Of a stretch of DNA of 64,000 nucleotides, positions 34,613 to 44,456 are shown one piece after another. The notes beneath the pieces are model-generated. The model was not told the origin of the DNA and did no database searches. It worked only from the letters and a program-made list of their open reading frames with translations. This DNA comes from Sandaracinaceae bacterium (GTDB lineage Bacteria > Myxococcota_A > Polyangia > Polyangiales > Sandaracinaceae). Position 1 is the stretch's first letter. Every line of letters begins with the position of its first letter. Location of the stretch: positions 62,001 through 126,000 of the forward strand of contig JAHBWG010000007.1 in the NCBI GenBank assembly GCA_019637095.1, written 5' to 3'. The translations under genes were made by a program, and so were the position numbers.

Positions 34613-36493
34613 CTACTCGCGCGCCCACGCCGTACACGTCCCCGGCGCGTCGTCGGCGACGAACCCGTGGTGCCGGCCCAGCCAGTAGGCGAGGAGGTAG
34701 TCGGTGCCGGGGAAGACGTGGCGCGGGTCGTCCTCGACGCTGACGAGCTGGAACGGGTGGTGCTGCCACATGAAGTCGCGCGGCACGCGCTCGCGCACGC
34801 GCACGGGCGTCGTCGACTGGCCGCACGACGCGTCCTCGGGGTAGCGCCCGCGCAGATCGACGGGGCTCGACGCCTTGGGCGGCAGCGGAAAGCCGAGGAG
34901 CTCCTCGACGGTGTGCGACAGCTCGGCCGCGCCGATCAAGCCCGTCCCCTGCGCCGCCGCCACGAAGTCGAAGTAGGCGTTGGCGTGCCCCATCACGTGA
35001 CGCCGCAGCCCCCCGCCGAGCACCTCCGCGCGCAGCGCGTCGCGGAAGCTCGCGTCGCGGGTGAGGCGCAAGATGCCGTAGGTCGGGTGGTAGGCGATCG
35101 TCATCCCGAAGTAGCGGAGCCAGCACTCGTCCCGCCCGTGGTAGGTGTACTGCCGCATGACGCCGAGCCACGACGCGCGGTTCGCGTCGTAGTAGGCACG
35201 GATCGCCGCGCGGTCCGCTGCGCGGCCGGGGACGCCGTCGGTGACGTGGAGCGCGAGCTCCATGAAGTGCGCGAGCATCAGCGCGCTGCCCGGCCGCGGG
35301 ACCGACGGCGCCGCGGCGCCGACGAGGGGCGTCTGCGCGAGGAAGCGGCGCAGGTCGGGCATGAACTCGCGCACGCCGAACAGCTCCGACGCGTCGTAGT
35401 CCGACGGGCTCGCCTCGCTGCCGACGCGGATGAGCACGCGTCCGTCCTCCATCTCGTTCGGGACGAGCACCACGTTCTCGAGCTCGTAGTCGAGGTCCGC
35501 GCGCTGCCACGATCCGAACGCGTGGTAGCGCACGCGCACGGGGACGCGCCGCGCCTGCGCGAGCTCGCGCGCGAGCGTGACGATCACGTCGCGGATGAGC
35601 TCCCGGTGCGCCTCCGAGCGGGTCGCGTCGTACGCGAGGCCGAGCCCGAGCGAGACCCCCGCGTACATGTCGCGGCTCGTCCACGCGTGATAGAAGGCGC
35701 GCCCGCCGCGGTAGGTCGTCTCGAAGTGCGCGCGATCGCCCGCGTCGTAGAGGGCCGTGAGGCGCGGGTCGGCGCCGAGCGGCGCCCAGATGCGGGCCAT
35801 GCTGCCCGGCGTCCCCGTCACCTCGAAGAGCTGGTGGATGCGCTCGACGATCGCGTCGACGTTCTCGAGCGCGTCGGGGCTGCGCGTCACCATCGCGCGC
35901 AGCGCCTCGGCCGCGAGGTAGGCCCCCGTCCACTCGGCGGCGTCGACCGTGCCGGTGTAGCGCGCGACGCGCGTCCGCGCGGTGTCCTCGAAGGCGGCGT
36001 TCGCGACGTAGCCGTTGGCGAGGTGGTGGCGGCGCAGCCACGCGAGGTGGCGGCGAGCGCGGTCGTGGCCGCCCTCGCCGGGCGCGACGCGCGCGCCGCC
36101 CTCGCCGACGAGGACGCACGCCTCGGGGCCGCTCGCGCCCGCGCGGGTCTCGCCGAGCGCGCACGCGTCGAGGCACGCCGCCACGCACGCGTCCTCGACG
36201 CAGCGCGTGCCCGCGGCGCATGCGCCCTCGACCCACGCGCCGTCCTCGCAGCGCGCCTCGCGCTCCGCGCTCGCGCAGCGCCGCGCGCCCGGCGCGCACG
36301 CGCTCGGGGTGTCCCCGGCGTCGAGCCCGCCGCCGTCGGACGAGGGCGTGCTCCCGTCGGAGCTCCCGCCTCCGTCGCCGTCCGCCGGCGGCGCGCCGTC
36401 GACCCGCGCGCCCGAGTCGCTCCCGCCGGGCGGCGCGTCGCCTCCGCAGCTCGCGAGGGCCCCCGCGAGCGCCAACCACACGAGCGGCTTCAT
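34613..36493 (-). CDS. large hypothetical lipoprotein with cysteine-rich stalk
   Basis: A 626-residue exported protein. The signal peptide ends at the lipobox ALASCG, followed by a low-complexity Asp/Gly/Ser/Pro linker (about 20-65) and a cysteine-rich module (about 66-120, repeating C-x6-C spacings). The main domain (about 130-620) is helix-rich with many Trp, Tyr and His residues (for example ARRHLAWLRRHHLANGYVAN), which would suit an alpha/alpha toroid, but I recognise no family. Convergent with the membrane-protein gene upstream in the window. Surface location inferred. Confidence 0.75.
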   Translation of the reverse strand: MKPLVWLALAGALASCGGDAPPGGSDSGARVDGAPPADGDGGGSSDGSTPSSDGGGLDAGDTPSACAPGARRCASAEREARCEDGAWVEGACAAGTRCVEDACVAACLDACALGETRAGASGPEACVLVGEGGARVAPGEGGHDRARRHLAWLRRHHLANGYVANAAFEDTARTRVARYTGTVDAAEWTGAYLAAEALRAMVTRSPDALENVDAIVERIHQLFEVTGTPGSMARIWAPLGADPRLTALYDAGDRAHFETTYRGGRAFYHAWTSRDMYAGVSLGLGLAYDATRSEAHRELIRDVIVTLARELAQARRVPVRVRYHAFGSWQRADLDYELENVVLVPNEMEDGRVLIRVGSEASPSDYDASELFGVREFMPDLRRFLAQTPLVGAAAPSVPRPGSALMLAHFMELALHVTDGVPGRAADRAAIRAYYDANRASWLGVMRQYTYHGRDECWLRYFGMTIAYHPTYGILRLTRDASFRDALRAEVLGGGLRRHVMGHANAYFDFVAAAQGTGLIGAAELSHTVEELLGFPLPPKASSPVDLRGRYPEDASCGQSTTPVRVRERVPRDFMWQHHPFQLVSVEDDPRHVFPGTDYLLAYWLGRHHGFVADDAPGTCTAWARE

Positions 36494-36616
36494 GCGCTCG
36501 ACGGTAGCGAGGCCCGCGCCGCGCGCGCTTACATCGTCTGTCGCGCTCCCCGCGCGCGCCGGACTCACCCGTTCGGGTGATGGTCCCCGGAGGGTCGGGC
36601 TCTGCAGGATGTTTCC

Positions 36617-37048
36617 ATGCGGACGAGACCTCGCACGCGATCGCGCGCGCGCCGCCGGCGCGACGGCGCGTTGCGCGCTCGCGCGACCCGCCCGCCCGCC
36701 GGTGGGCGCGTCCTTCGCGTGCTCCGCGCCGCGATCGCGTCGCGGGTCGTCGCGCTCGCGTCGCTCGCCGGCTGCGGCGCGGCGCCGGTGCTGATCGAGG
36801 AGCCCCCAGCGCTCGTCGCGTACAACCGCACTCGCGCCGCGAGCGTGCGCATCGGCGCGGCGCGCTGCGGTGGGAGCGAGCCGGCGCGCGCGCTGCACGA
36901 GGCGCCGATCGCGCCCGGCGCGTCGCTGCGAGTCCCGCTCCCGGCGGGCTGCTACGACCTGGTCGCCGTCGACGGGTCGGGCGAGGTGGTCGGCGAGCAG
37001 CGCGGGGTCGCGCTGGATCGACCGATGACGTGGGCGATCACGCGCTGA
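36617..37048 (+). CDS. small lipoprotein of unknown function
   Basis: A 143-residue protein with an Arg-rich N-terminus followed by a signal segment ending in LASLAGCG, a lipobox, and a beta-rich body ending PMTWAITR. ATG 36617 has AGGA seven bases upstream; GTG at 36719 would give a more conventional signal peptide. First of four closely spaced genes running to the LuxR-type regulator. No family recognised. Confidence 0.55.
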   Translation: MRTRPRTRSRARRRRDGALRARATRPPAGGRVLRVLRAAIASRVVALASLAGCGAAPVLIEEPPALVAYNRTRAASVRIGAARCGGSEPARALHEAPIAPGASLRVPLPAGCYDLVAVDGSGEVVGEQRGVALDRPMTWAITR

Positions 37049-37069
37049 CGCGCGAGAGGAGGGTTGGGG

Positions 37070-38029
37070 ATGTCGCTTCGTGGCGTGTGGGGGTGGGTGC
37101 TGCTCGCGCAGGCGCTCGTGGTCGTGCCGGGGTGCGGTGGGCCGCAGTACATCGCGGTGACGACGACGCTCACGTTCGGCGATCGTGGCGAGGGGAGCCC
37201 GGAGGTGATCGTCGCGGGGCGCCGGACGCCGGTCGATCCGTCGCGGCTCGCGATCGTGTGGCCGAGCCAGTGCGCGAACGAGACCTCGGCGGCGCACCGC
37301 GGCGACGCGAGCGCGGTGACCACTCTGGCGACCAACGACTGCTCGCTCGAGATGTCGGCGTTCGAGCGGGTGCTCGCGTCGGCCGGCTACCAGGTGTTCC
37401 ACTGGGACAGCCTGCGCCGCCGCGCCGTCGCGGCCTCGACGACGCCCGAGGCGGTCGCCGAGGAGCTCGGGATCGGCCTGCTGCTGCGCGTGAACTCGCT
37501 CGAGCGAGCGAGCGTCGTGCCTGGCGCGGACGCGATGTGGCGTCGCGACTACGCGCGCAGCGATCGCGGGCGCTCCGCCGGGCCGCCCGCCGTCGTGGAC
37601 CCGCGCGTCGCCAACCAGCTCGACGGCTTCGCGGCGGCGCACGAGGACGAGGCGGTGCGTCACGCGCGCTTGGCCGTCACGCTCGACGTCACCGCGGTCC
37701 ACGTGCCGTCGGGGGAGATCTCGTGGTTCTACCGCTGGACGCACGCGGAGCAGGCGGAGCAGGCGGTCGCGCGGCGCCTGCTCGCCGAGTGCGTGGGCTT
37801 CGTCTGCGAGAACCACGGGCTCGACCCCGTGATGGGGGCGATGGCGCCCTCCGGCCCGCGGTCGGGGAGCACGCGCGCGATCTCGGTCCAGCGCGAGGAC
37901 GCGAGCGTGGCGCGCGCCACCTACGCGCGGCTGATGTTCGAGACGATCAGCGATCTCGTGCGCCGCGTGCGCGACCTCGAGGCCGGCAACGCGGCGGCCC
38001 CCGCGCGCGCGGGAGGCGCGGCGCGATGA
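37070..38029 (+). CDS. hypothetical lipoprotein
   Basis: A 319-residue exported protein with the lipobox VVPGCG. A GAGGAGGG ribosome site lies about 7 bases before ATG 37070. The body alternates helices and strands (AFERVLASAGYQVFHWDSL; VTLDVTAVHVPSGEISWFYRWTHAEQ), suggesting a periplasmic domain similar to those that collect GNA1162/CsgG-like accessory lipoproteins, but similarity is weak. It starts 21 bases after the preceding lipoprotein and its stop overlaps the next start (ATGA). Confidence 0.7.
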   Translation: MSLRGVWGWVLLAQALVVVPGCGGPQYIAVTTTLTFGDRGEGSPEVIVAGRRTPVDPSRLAIVWPSQCANETSAAHRGDASAVTTLATNDCSLEMSAFERVLASAGYQVFHWDSLRRRAVAASTTPEAVAEELGIGLLLRVNSLERASVVPGADAMWRRDYARSDRGRSAGPPAVVDPRVANQLDGFAAAHEDEAVRHARLAVTLDVTAVHVPSGEISWFYRWTHAEQAEQAVARRLLAECVGFVCENHGLDPVMGAMAPSGPRSGSTRAISVQREDASVARATYARLMFETISDLVRRVRDLEAGNAAAPARAGGAAR

Positions 38030-38292
38030 GCGCGCGCGCCCGGCGGCGCCGCGCCGCCGTCGCGCTCGTCGCGCTCGGCTGGCTCTACGCGATCGTGCTC
38101 GGTTGCGGCGGCGTGCCCTCGCGCCTCGTCGAGAGCGCACCGGCCGCGGTCGAGGAGCCGCAAGCCGCGACGGCGACGACCGCACCACGGCCGCCGCGCG
38201 TGGGCTTCGACGAGCGAGGCGCGGCGCACGTGGTGCGTCCCGAGGCGGATCCACGCTCGCTCGACGCGAGCCGCGCCGTGGTCATCGAGTGA
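38026..38292 (+). CDS. small lipoprotein in regulator operon
   Basis: An 88-residue protein with a basic N-terminus, a hydrophobic segment and the lipobox VLGCGG, followed by a short Ala/Pro/Thr-rich mature part. It overlaps the genes on both sides by four bases (ATGA upstream, GTGA downstream). That tight packing is the main evidence that it is a real gene. Confidence 0.6.
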   Translation: MSARARRRRAAVALVALGWLYAIVLGCGGVPSRLVESAPAAVEEPQAATATTAPRPPRVGFDERGAAHVVRPEADPRSLDASRAVVIE

Positions 38293-39359
38293 CCGCGCGC
38301 GTCCGCGCGGTGCCCGCGATCCGCACCGCACTTGAGCTCCGGCGCGCGAGCCTCTATCGTGAACGCCGCGTGGGGGGGGAGGCGTTACCGACGTTCACGA
38401 CGGCGCAGCCGGCGGCCTTGCGGGCCGAGGTCTGCGAGCGGCTCGCCCGCGCGCTCCACACCGACACCGCGTTCTGGTACGACGTCTCGACCGACGGCTG
38501 CTTCGGCGCGGCGGTGACGGTCGGCTCCCGTACGGTTCGGGAGGTGGTCGGCGCGCAGGTCGGGAGCCCCGGGCCCGAGGGCTCGGCCTGCACCGACACG
38601 TCGCCGGTCCTGCGCGCGCGCCGCGGCGCATGGCAGATCGATCGCGCGCCCGCGCGCCTGCGGACGCGCTTCCGCGCGCTGCTCGAGGACTTCACCTCGC
38701 GCGAGGCGTTCGAGGCGCTGCCCGTCCACGCGGCGTTCTACGCGCGGTGCGGTATCTCCGATCAGCTGCGCCTGCTCCCGTTCCTGGACGGGCGCTTCCT
38801 CGGTTGGATCGGCGCGCTGCGCCTCGACGGCCGCGAGTTCACCGAGGCCGAGCGGCGGCTCGCCAACGCGTGCGTGCCGGAGGTGACCGCGGGGCTCGCG
38901 AGCGCGCGCGCGCTCGAGTCGATCGGCGAGGGCGTCGCGTTCCTGGTCGCCGGCCCGGGCGGCCGCGTGGAGCAGGCGTGCGAGCGCACGCGCGCGTGGC
39001 TCACGAGGGAGCGCGCCGACTGCGTCCGGCGCGTGATTCGGGGCGCGGACCGCGGGAGCGCGCACGCCTTCCGCGTCGACGGAGTGATCCTCCGGCTCAC
39101 CCGCCTCGACGGCGAGGACGGCGTCCGCTACCTCGCGTGCCTCACCGACGCGCCGGCGCCGGTGCTCGGTGAGGCGAGCGCGCTCACCGCCGCCGAGCGC
39201 GCGGTCGCCGAGGCCGCCGCCGCCGGGCTGACGGTCGCCGAGATCGCAGAGCTCCAGGGGGCCTCGCCGAACACGATCAAGGCGCACCTCAAGAGCGTCT
39301 ACCGCAAGCTCGAGGTCGCCACGCGCGTCGAGCTCGCGCGCGCGCTCGCCGCGGCGTGA
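38289..39359 (+). CDS. LuxR/FixJ-type helix-turn-helix transcriptional regulator with GAF-like sensor region
   Basis: About 356 residues. The C-terminus (about 295-356) is a LuxR HTH: LTAAERAVAEAAAAGLTVAE, SPNTIKAHLKSVYRKLEV. The N-terminal 200 residues resemble the GAF-like sensor part of myxobacterial LuxR proteins that lack a receiver domain, so it is not a classical response regulator. GTG at 38289 overlaps the preceding stop (GTGA). A second GTG at 38370 sits at the edge of a run of eight G (38372-38379), so the true start is unclear. Likely controls genes connected with the three lipoproteins upstream. Confidence 0.8.
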   Translation: MTARVRAVPAIRTALELRRASLYRERRVGGEALPTFTTAQPAALRAEVCERLARALHTDTAFWYDVSTDGCFGAAVTVGSRTVREVVGAQVGSPGPEGSACTDTSPVLRARRGAWQIDRAPARLRTRFRALLEDFTSREAFEALPVHAAFYARCGISDQLRLLPFLDGRFLGWIGALRLDGREFTEAERRLANACVPEVTAGLASARALESIGEGVAFLVAGPGGRVEQACERTRAWLTRERADCVRRVIRGADRGSAHAFRVDGVILRLTRLDGEDGVRYLACLTDAPAPVLGEASALTAAERAVAEAAAAGLTVAEIAELQGASPNTIKAHLKSVYRKLEVATRVELARALAAA

Positions 39360-39424
39360 GCTGCACGAGAGCGACCTCGCCGCACGGTTGACGCGGCGGC
39401 GGGCTCCGACGCACGCTCGGCCTC

Positions 39425-40162
39425 ATGGGGATCCAGACGGCCCGCGGGGGCGGGCGACGCGGCGTGCTCTTCGTGCACGGGACGCCGGGGGACCAACGAT
39501 CGTTCGACGCGGTGATCGCGCGAGCACCCGAGGGCGTGCGGGTCCACCGCTTCGACCTGCCGGATCACGGCGCGGCGCCGGAGGAGCCCGAGGGCCGGCT
39601 CGCGCCGCTCGAGGACGCGCTCGTCGCCGCGGTCGAGCGCACCGAGGGGCCGCTCACGCTCGTCGGGCACTCGCTCGGCGCGTGGCTCGCCGCGAGCGTC
39701 GACGCGCGCCTCCCTTCGCGCGTGGAGCGGGTGGTCGCGATCGGCGGCTACCCGTCCCTCGCCGCCGACGAGGTCGCGCTCCGCGAGGGCCTGCTCGCTC
39801 AGATCGAGGGCGGCGCGCTCGACGTCACGGCCGACCTGCGCCCCATCTTCCTCGAGCTGATGCTCGGCGAGGCCCGCACCCCGGCGCTCGACGAGCGCGC
39901 GTGGGCGCAGGGCGGGGTCTCGCGCGAGCGCTGGGTGCGCCTGCTGAAGCGGATGATCGAGCTCGGCCAGCGCGCGCCGGTGCGCTGCTCGCGCCCCACG
40001 CGGCTCCTCCACGGCCGCCGCGACGCGGCGGTGCCGTACGCGCACGCGGTCGCGCTCGCCGCGGCGTGCGTCGACGCGGAGCTCGTCCCGCTCGACACGA
40101 GCTCGCACCTCCTGCCGCTCACCCACCCCGAGGCGCTCGCCGCCCACGTCTTCGGCGCGTGA
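39425..40162 (+). CDS. alpha/beta-hydrolase
   Basis: A 245-residue soluble hydrolase. It shows the oxyanion segment HGTPGDQRSF (about residues 19-28), a nucleophile elbow GHSLGAW (about 80-86), the Asp of HGRRDAAVP and the His of SSHLLPL. The length and order of motifs match small esterases and C-C hydrolases of the alpha/beta fold; a substrate cannot be predicted. Convergent with the uup-type gene. Confidence 0.85.
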   Translation: MGIQTARGGGRRGVLFVHGTPGDQRSFDAVIARAPEGVRVHRFDLPDHGAAPEEPEGRLAPLEDALVAAVERTEGPLTLVGHSLGAWLAASVDARLPSRVERVVAIGGYPSLAADEVALREGLLAQIEGGALDVTADLRPIFLELMLGEARTPALDERAWAQGGVSRERWVRLLKRMIELGQRAPVRCSRPTRLLHGRRDAAVPYAHAVALAAACVDAELVPLDTSSHLLPLTHPEALAAHVFGA

Positions 40163-40181
40163 GCGCCGAGATCAGGTCGCC

Positions 40182-42083
40182 TCAACCCTCCTCGCGCTTG
40201 CGCTCGAGCGTCTCCCAGCGCTCCATGAGGCGCGTCAACTCTTCTTGCGATGCTGCATGCTCGGCGACGCGGCTCGCCGCCTGCGCCGCGCCGGCGCCGT
40301 AGAGGCTCGGATCGGAGAGCGCGGCCTCGAGCTCGGCGACGCGAGCCTCGGCCGCCTCGATGCGCTCCATCATCGCGTCGAGCTCGAGACGCTCCCCGTA
40401 GGTCAGCCCCTTCTTCTTCGCCGGCGACGCCTTCTTCACCGGCTCCTCGCGGGGCGCGGGCGCGCTCGGCGCCGGCTCGCTCGCCGCCGCGGCGCGCAGC
40501 TCGCGGTAGCTCGTGTAGCCACCCGGGTAGCGGACCACGCGGCCGCCGCCCTCGAACGCGAGGATCGCGCTCGCCACGCGATCGAGGAACCACCGGTCGT
40601 GCGTCACGACGAGCGCGGTCCCGCCCTGCTCGACGAGCATCTCCTCGAGCGCGGCGAGCGTCGTGACGTCGAGGTCGTTCGTCGGCTCGTCGAGCACCAG
40701 GAGGTTCGACGGATCGAGCAGGAGCTTCGCGAGCAGCACGCGGGCCTTCTCGCCGCCCGAGAGCGACGCGACCGGCTGCCGCAGCTGCTCGCCGAAGAAG
40801 AGGAAGCGCTCGAGGTAGGAGCGCGTGTCCATCTCGCGCCCGCCGACCGTCACGCGCGCGCGGCCGCCCGCGACGTTCTCGAAGACGTCCTGCGTCTCGT
40901 CGAGCCCCTCGCGCCGCTGGCCGAGGTAGGTGATCTTCGTGCGCGCGCCGAGGCGCACCGCGCCTCCCGTCGGAGCGCGCACGCCGAGCACGGTCTCGAG
41001 GAACGTCGTCTTGCCGCACCCGTTGGGGCCGACGATGCCGACGCGCTCGCCGGGCACGAGCGAGAGCGTGAGCGCGTCGACGAGGGTGCGGCCACCGCGC
41101 TCGACGCGCAGCGCCTCGAGATCGAGCACGGTGCGCCCGCTCTCGAGCTGCGCGCGGTGGAGCGCGACGTCGCGCGTGCGCGCCGGGCCGCGCTGCGCGA
41201 GCAGATCCTGCGCGCGCCCGATGCGGGCCTTCTGCTTGGTCGTGCGCGCCGGCGCCGAACGGCGCAGCCAGTCGAGCTCGCGCCGCAAGACGTTTTGCCG
41301 GTTCTGCTCCGCGCGCGCCGCGTGCGCCTCGCGCTCCATGCGCGCCACCAGGTAGGCCTCGTAGCCGCCCTCGTAGATCGTCAGCCGCCCCGCCTCGAGC
41401 TCGGCGGTGCGCTGGACCACGCGGTCGAGGAAGAAGCGATCGTGCGTGATCAAGAGGAGCGCGCCCGGCTGCTCGGTCGCGAGGTGCCCCTCGAGCCACT
41501 CGATCGTGTCCACGTCGAGGTGGTTGGTCGGCTCGTCGAGGATCGCGAGGTCCGGCCGCGCGACGAGCACGCACGCGAGGTCCACGCGGCGCCGCTCGCC
41601 GCCGCTCATCGCGCCGACGCGGCGCGTCGCGTCCTCGATCCCGAGCCGCGACAGCATCGCGCCCGCGCGATGCGAGAGATCCCAGCCGCCGAAGCGCTCG
41701 ATCGTCGCCGCGGCCTCCGCTTGCGCCTCGAGCGCGCGCTCGACCTCGACGCCGCGCGCGAGCCGCTCGCTCGCCGCCTCGTGCGCCGCCACCGCCGCCG
41801 ACCACTCGCGCAGCCCCGCGAGCGCGGCCTCGAGGGCGGTCGGGTCGCCCTCGAAGCGCGGCTCCTGCGCGAGGTAGCCCACGCGCGCTCCGCGCCGCAG
41901 CACGAGCTGCCCCGCGTCCGGGTCCTCGGCGCCCGCGAGGATGCGCCCGAGCGTGCTCTTGCCCGAGCCGTTCGCGCCCACCAGGCCCACGCGCTCGCCG
42001 AGCTCGAGCGTCAACGACACCGAGTCGAGGACCTTGCGCGCGCCGTAGCTGCGCGAGATCGCCTGCGCGTCGAGGATGGGCAC
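40182..42083 (-). CDS. uup: ABC-F family ATPase (Uup type)
   Basis: A 633-residue soluble protein with two ABC ATPase domains (about 1-245 and 310-520). Walker A motifs are GANGSGKST and GPNGCGKTT; signatures are [10 protein letters not shown] and [10 protein letters not shown]; Walker B and H-loops are LDEPTNHLD...ITHDRFFLD and LDEPTNDLD...[11 protein letters not shown]-terminal coiled coil (about 570-633) is typical of Uup. ABC-F proteins act on the ribosome; Uup affects transposon excision precision and ribosome assembly. No transmembrane helices. The start is GTG. Confidence 0.92.
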   Translation of the reverse strand: MPILDAQAISRSYGARKVLDSVSLTLELGERVGLVGANGSGKSTLGRILAGAEDPDAGQLVLRRGARVGYLAQEPRFEGDPTALEAALAGLREWSAAVAAHEAASERLARGVEVERALEAQAEAAATIERFGGWDLSHRAGAMLSRLGIEDATRRVGAMSGGERRRVDLACVLVARPDLAILDEPTNHLDVDTIEWLEGHLATEQPGALLLITHDRFFLDRVVQRTAELEAGRLTIYEGGYEAYLVARMEREAHAARAEQNRQNVLRRELDWLRRSAPARTTKQKARIGRAQDLLAQRGPARTRDVALHRAQLESGRTVLDLEALRVERGGRTLVDALTLSLVPGERVGIVGPNGCGKTTFLETVLGVRAPTGGAVRLGARTKITYLGQRREGLDETQDVFENVAGGRARVTVGGREMDTRSYLERFLFFGEQLRQPVASLSGGEKARVLLAKLLLDPSNLLVLDEPTNDLDVTTLAALEEMLVEQGGTALVVTHDRWFLDRVASAILAFEGGGRVVRYPGGYTSYRELRAAAASEPAPSAPAPREEPVKKASPAKKKGLTYGERLELDAMMERIEAAEARVAELEAALSDPSLYGAGAAQAASRVAEHAASQEELTRLMERWETLERKREEG

Positions 42084-42122
42084 GCGCGGACCATGCGCCG
42101 GCGCGCCGCGCCCCGCCAGCGC

Positions 42123-43394
42123 TCATCGACGCACGCGCGCGGGGCGCAGCGCGACGTACGCGATCACGCCGACGACGAGGAGCCCGCCCGCGAGCCCGCC
42201 CATCGCGCGGACGGCGAGCGGCTCGCCGCCGCGCGCGAGGCCGGCGAGGATCCCGGTGAGGTAGAGCGCGAGGCCGTTGAGCCCTTTGACGACGAAGTTG
42301 AACGCGCCGAAGTAGAGGCTCGTCACCTCGCCGTCGCGCTCGGCGGCGGAGGCGACGATCGCCTCGCCCTCGAGGCCGAGCAGCACCGCGGCCATCGGCC
42401 CGCCCATCGCGAAGAGCAGCGCGGCGGTCACGACGGGGCCGCCGATCAGGTCCGCGCCGAGGAGCCCGGCGCCCCCGTACACCGCGCCGAGCGCGAGCGT
42501 CGCGCCCAGGACCGCGCGCTCCCAGCCCAGCCGCCGGCTGAGCCGCGGCAGCACGAGGAAGGTCGGGATCGCGGTGAGCAGGAACGGCCCGAGCAAGAGC
42601 GCCACGTCGCTCGTCTCGCCGCCGAGCAGGTCGACCGCGAAGAACGGCGCGGCGGCGGTCATCACCGTGAAGGACATCTGCCCGCCCGCGAACAGCACGA
42701 CGACGGAGACGAACCGCCGGTGCGCGAGCGCCTCGCGCAGCGTCGCGACGAGCCCCGGCCCGGGCGGCGAGGGCGCCGGCGCGCGCGCGTCGTCCGGCCG
42801 CGCGACGTAGGGCAGCAACATGAGCCCCGCCGCGGGCGCCGCGAAGACCGCGGCCGCGCCGAGGAAGCCGAGGCGCTCGACGAGCCACGGGCTGAGCACG
42901 AAGCCGAGCGCGGTCGCGCCGAGCACGCCGCCGCCGAGCACGCTCGAGAGCCGCGCGCGCCGCGCCTCGTCACCCGCCGCGTAGTCGTCGAGCAGGCTCC
43001 AGTACGGGATCGCGTAGAGCGTGTACCCGACGAAGAACACGAACATGCCGGCGGCGAGCAGGCCCCAACGCGCCGCCTCGCCGAGCGCCTCGCTCGGCGA
43101 GAAGACGAGCACGAGCCCGATCGAGGGCAGCGCGAAGGCGACGAAGAGCAGCGAGCGTCGCTCGCGGCCGCGTCGCACCCACCCGTCGCCGAGCAGGCCG
43201 GCGAGCGGGTCGGTCACGCCGTCGAAGATGCGGAAAGCGAAGAAGAGAAGCCCGACGGACGCCGCAGCGAAGAGCGGCACGCCCGCCGCCGTCGGCGTCC
43301 CCGCGAAGTCGAGGACCCACTGGAAGAAGAAGCGCGCGAGCATCATCACGCCGAGCTGGCCGGCGCCGAAGAGGAGGTAGCTCGTGGCTCGCAC
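42123..43394 (-). CDS. MFS transporter, GPH (MelB-like) family
   Basis: About 423 residues with 12 predicted transmembrane helices. Visible family features are FRIFDGVTDPLAG in helix 2 (the D-x-x-x-D-P motif of GPH:cation symporters) and VGYTLYAIPYWSLLDD in helix 4. These transporters carry sugars, amino acids or lysophospholipids with cations; the substrate cannot be told. GTG at 43394 gives the natural N-terminus; longer starts add an Arg-rich stretch. It follows the esterase gene by 57 bases. Confidence 0.85.
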   Translation of the reverse strand: MRATSYLLFGAGQLGVMMLARFFFQWVLDFAGTPTAAGVPLFAAASVGLLFFAFRIFDGVTDPLAGLLGDGWVRRGRERRSLLFVAFALPSIGLVLVFSPSEALGEAARWGLLAAGMFVFFVGYTLYAIPYWSLLDDYAAGDEARRARLSSVLGGGVLGATALGFVLSPWLVERLGFLGAAAVFAAPAAGLMLLPYVARPDDARAPAPSPPGPGLVATLREALAHRRFVSVVVLFAGGQMSFTVMTAAAPFFAVDLLGGETSDVALLLGPFLLTAIPTFLVLPRLSRRLGWERAVLGATLALGAVYGGAGLLGADLIGGPVVTAALLFAMGGPMAAVLLGLEGEAIVASAAERDGEVTSLYFGAFNFVVKGLNGLALYLTGILAGLARGGEPLAVRAMGGLAGGLLVVGVIAYVALRPARVRR

Positions 43395-43451
43395 GGGCGG
43401 AGTATGCGCGGAAACCCGCGCCGCAGATCGGCGCACGGGTCGGCGCACGGT

Positions 43452-44456
43452 TCAGAGCCCGAGATCGGCCGCGTTCGCGAGGCGCCGCACCGGGACGCCA
43501 TCGCCCCAGACGCCGTGATCGCGCACCGGATCGCACTCGGGCCCTGGCCCCGCGCAGAGCGCCGAGTAGCCGGGGAACGCCGCGCCCTGCGCCTCGCGCA
43601 GCGCGCCCTCCGTCGGGCGCCAGCACGCGAAGTGATCGTGCGCGTCGAGCGGGCGCGCGCTCGTGCCCGACCGACAGCCGTTGTGGTTCGACACGAGGAC
43701 CGGCGTGCCGTGGCGGTCGCCGTAGGAACGAAGGAAGTTTCGTCGCGTCAGGTGGGCGGTGCCCTCCCACGCCTCGGGCGAGAAGCTGTCGGGCTCGTTC
43801 GCCTCGCCGGGGCCGCTCGTCTGCGCTTGCATCACCAAGAGCGCCACGGTCGGGGGGACGCGCGCGAGCGCGCCGCCCTCCGACAGCAGATCGGCGAACG
43901 CCCGGCGGCCCGCCGCGTCGTGGAGCACGACGAGCTCCGGCGTCGGGATCGCGGGCTCGCCCGGCGCCGCCATGCGCAGCGCGAGCGCGGCGCCCACCGA
44001 GTGCCCCGCGATCGCGAGGTGCCCGTCGGGCCGCGGGTGCGCCCCGCGCGCGAGCTCGTCGAGGGCGCGCTGCACCGCCTGCCGCGAGCTGCCCTCCCAG
44101 CGCGAACGATCGAGCGGCCCCCCCTGGTACGGAAACACGATGACGAACCCCTTGCGCGCGAGGTGGACCAGCATCGCCTCGTAACCGTCCTCGGGCTCGA
44201 ACGCGCTCCAGCCGTGCATGTAGACGAGCACCGGCGCCTGCGCCGGCGTGGGCTCGGCCGGCTCGATCAACCAGTAGGCGGCCGCGTCGCCGAGCGGCGC
44301 GCCGTAGCGCGTGATCGTCGCCGACCCATGGACGTAGTCGCTACCGCCCGGGCCGCGCTCCGGCTGCGGCGGCTGCGCGGCGTCGGTGTCTCCTCCCGCC
44401 TCGCACGCGCACGCGAACAGCGCGGCGGCGAGGACCGCGCTCGCCGAGCGCGTCAT
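43452..44456 (-). CDS. lipoprotein alpha/beta-hydrolase (esterase/lipase-like)
   Basis: A 334-residue protein with a lipobox LFACAC and a hydrolase core. Features are an oxyanion region VYMHGWSAF (about residue 80), nucleophile GHSVGA (about 148-153), a likely Asp in the loop after VLLVMQAQ, and His in DAHDHFACW. Its ATG overlaps the dienelactone hydrolase stop by four bases (ATGA). Substrate unknown. Confidence 0.8.
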   Translation of the reverse strand: MTRSASAVLAAALFACACEAGGDTDAAQPPQPERGPGGSDYVHGSATITRYGAPLGDAAAYWLIEPAEPTPAQAPVLVYMHGWSAFEPEDGYEAMLVHLARKGFVIVFPYQGGPLDRSRWEGSSRQAVQRALDELARGAHPRPDGHLAIAGHSVGAALALRMAAPGEPAIPTPELVVLHDAAGRRAFADLLSEGGALARVPPTVALLVMQAQTSGPGEANEPDSFSPEAWEGTAHLTRRNFLRSYGDRHGTPVLVSNHNGCRSGTSARPLDAHDHFACWRPTEGALREAQGAAFPGYSALCAGPGPECDPVRDHGVWGDGVPVRRLANAADLGL

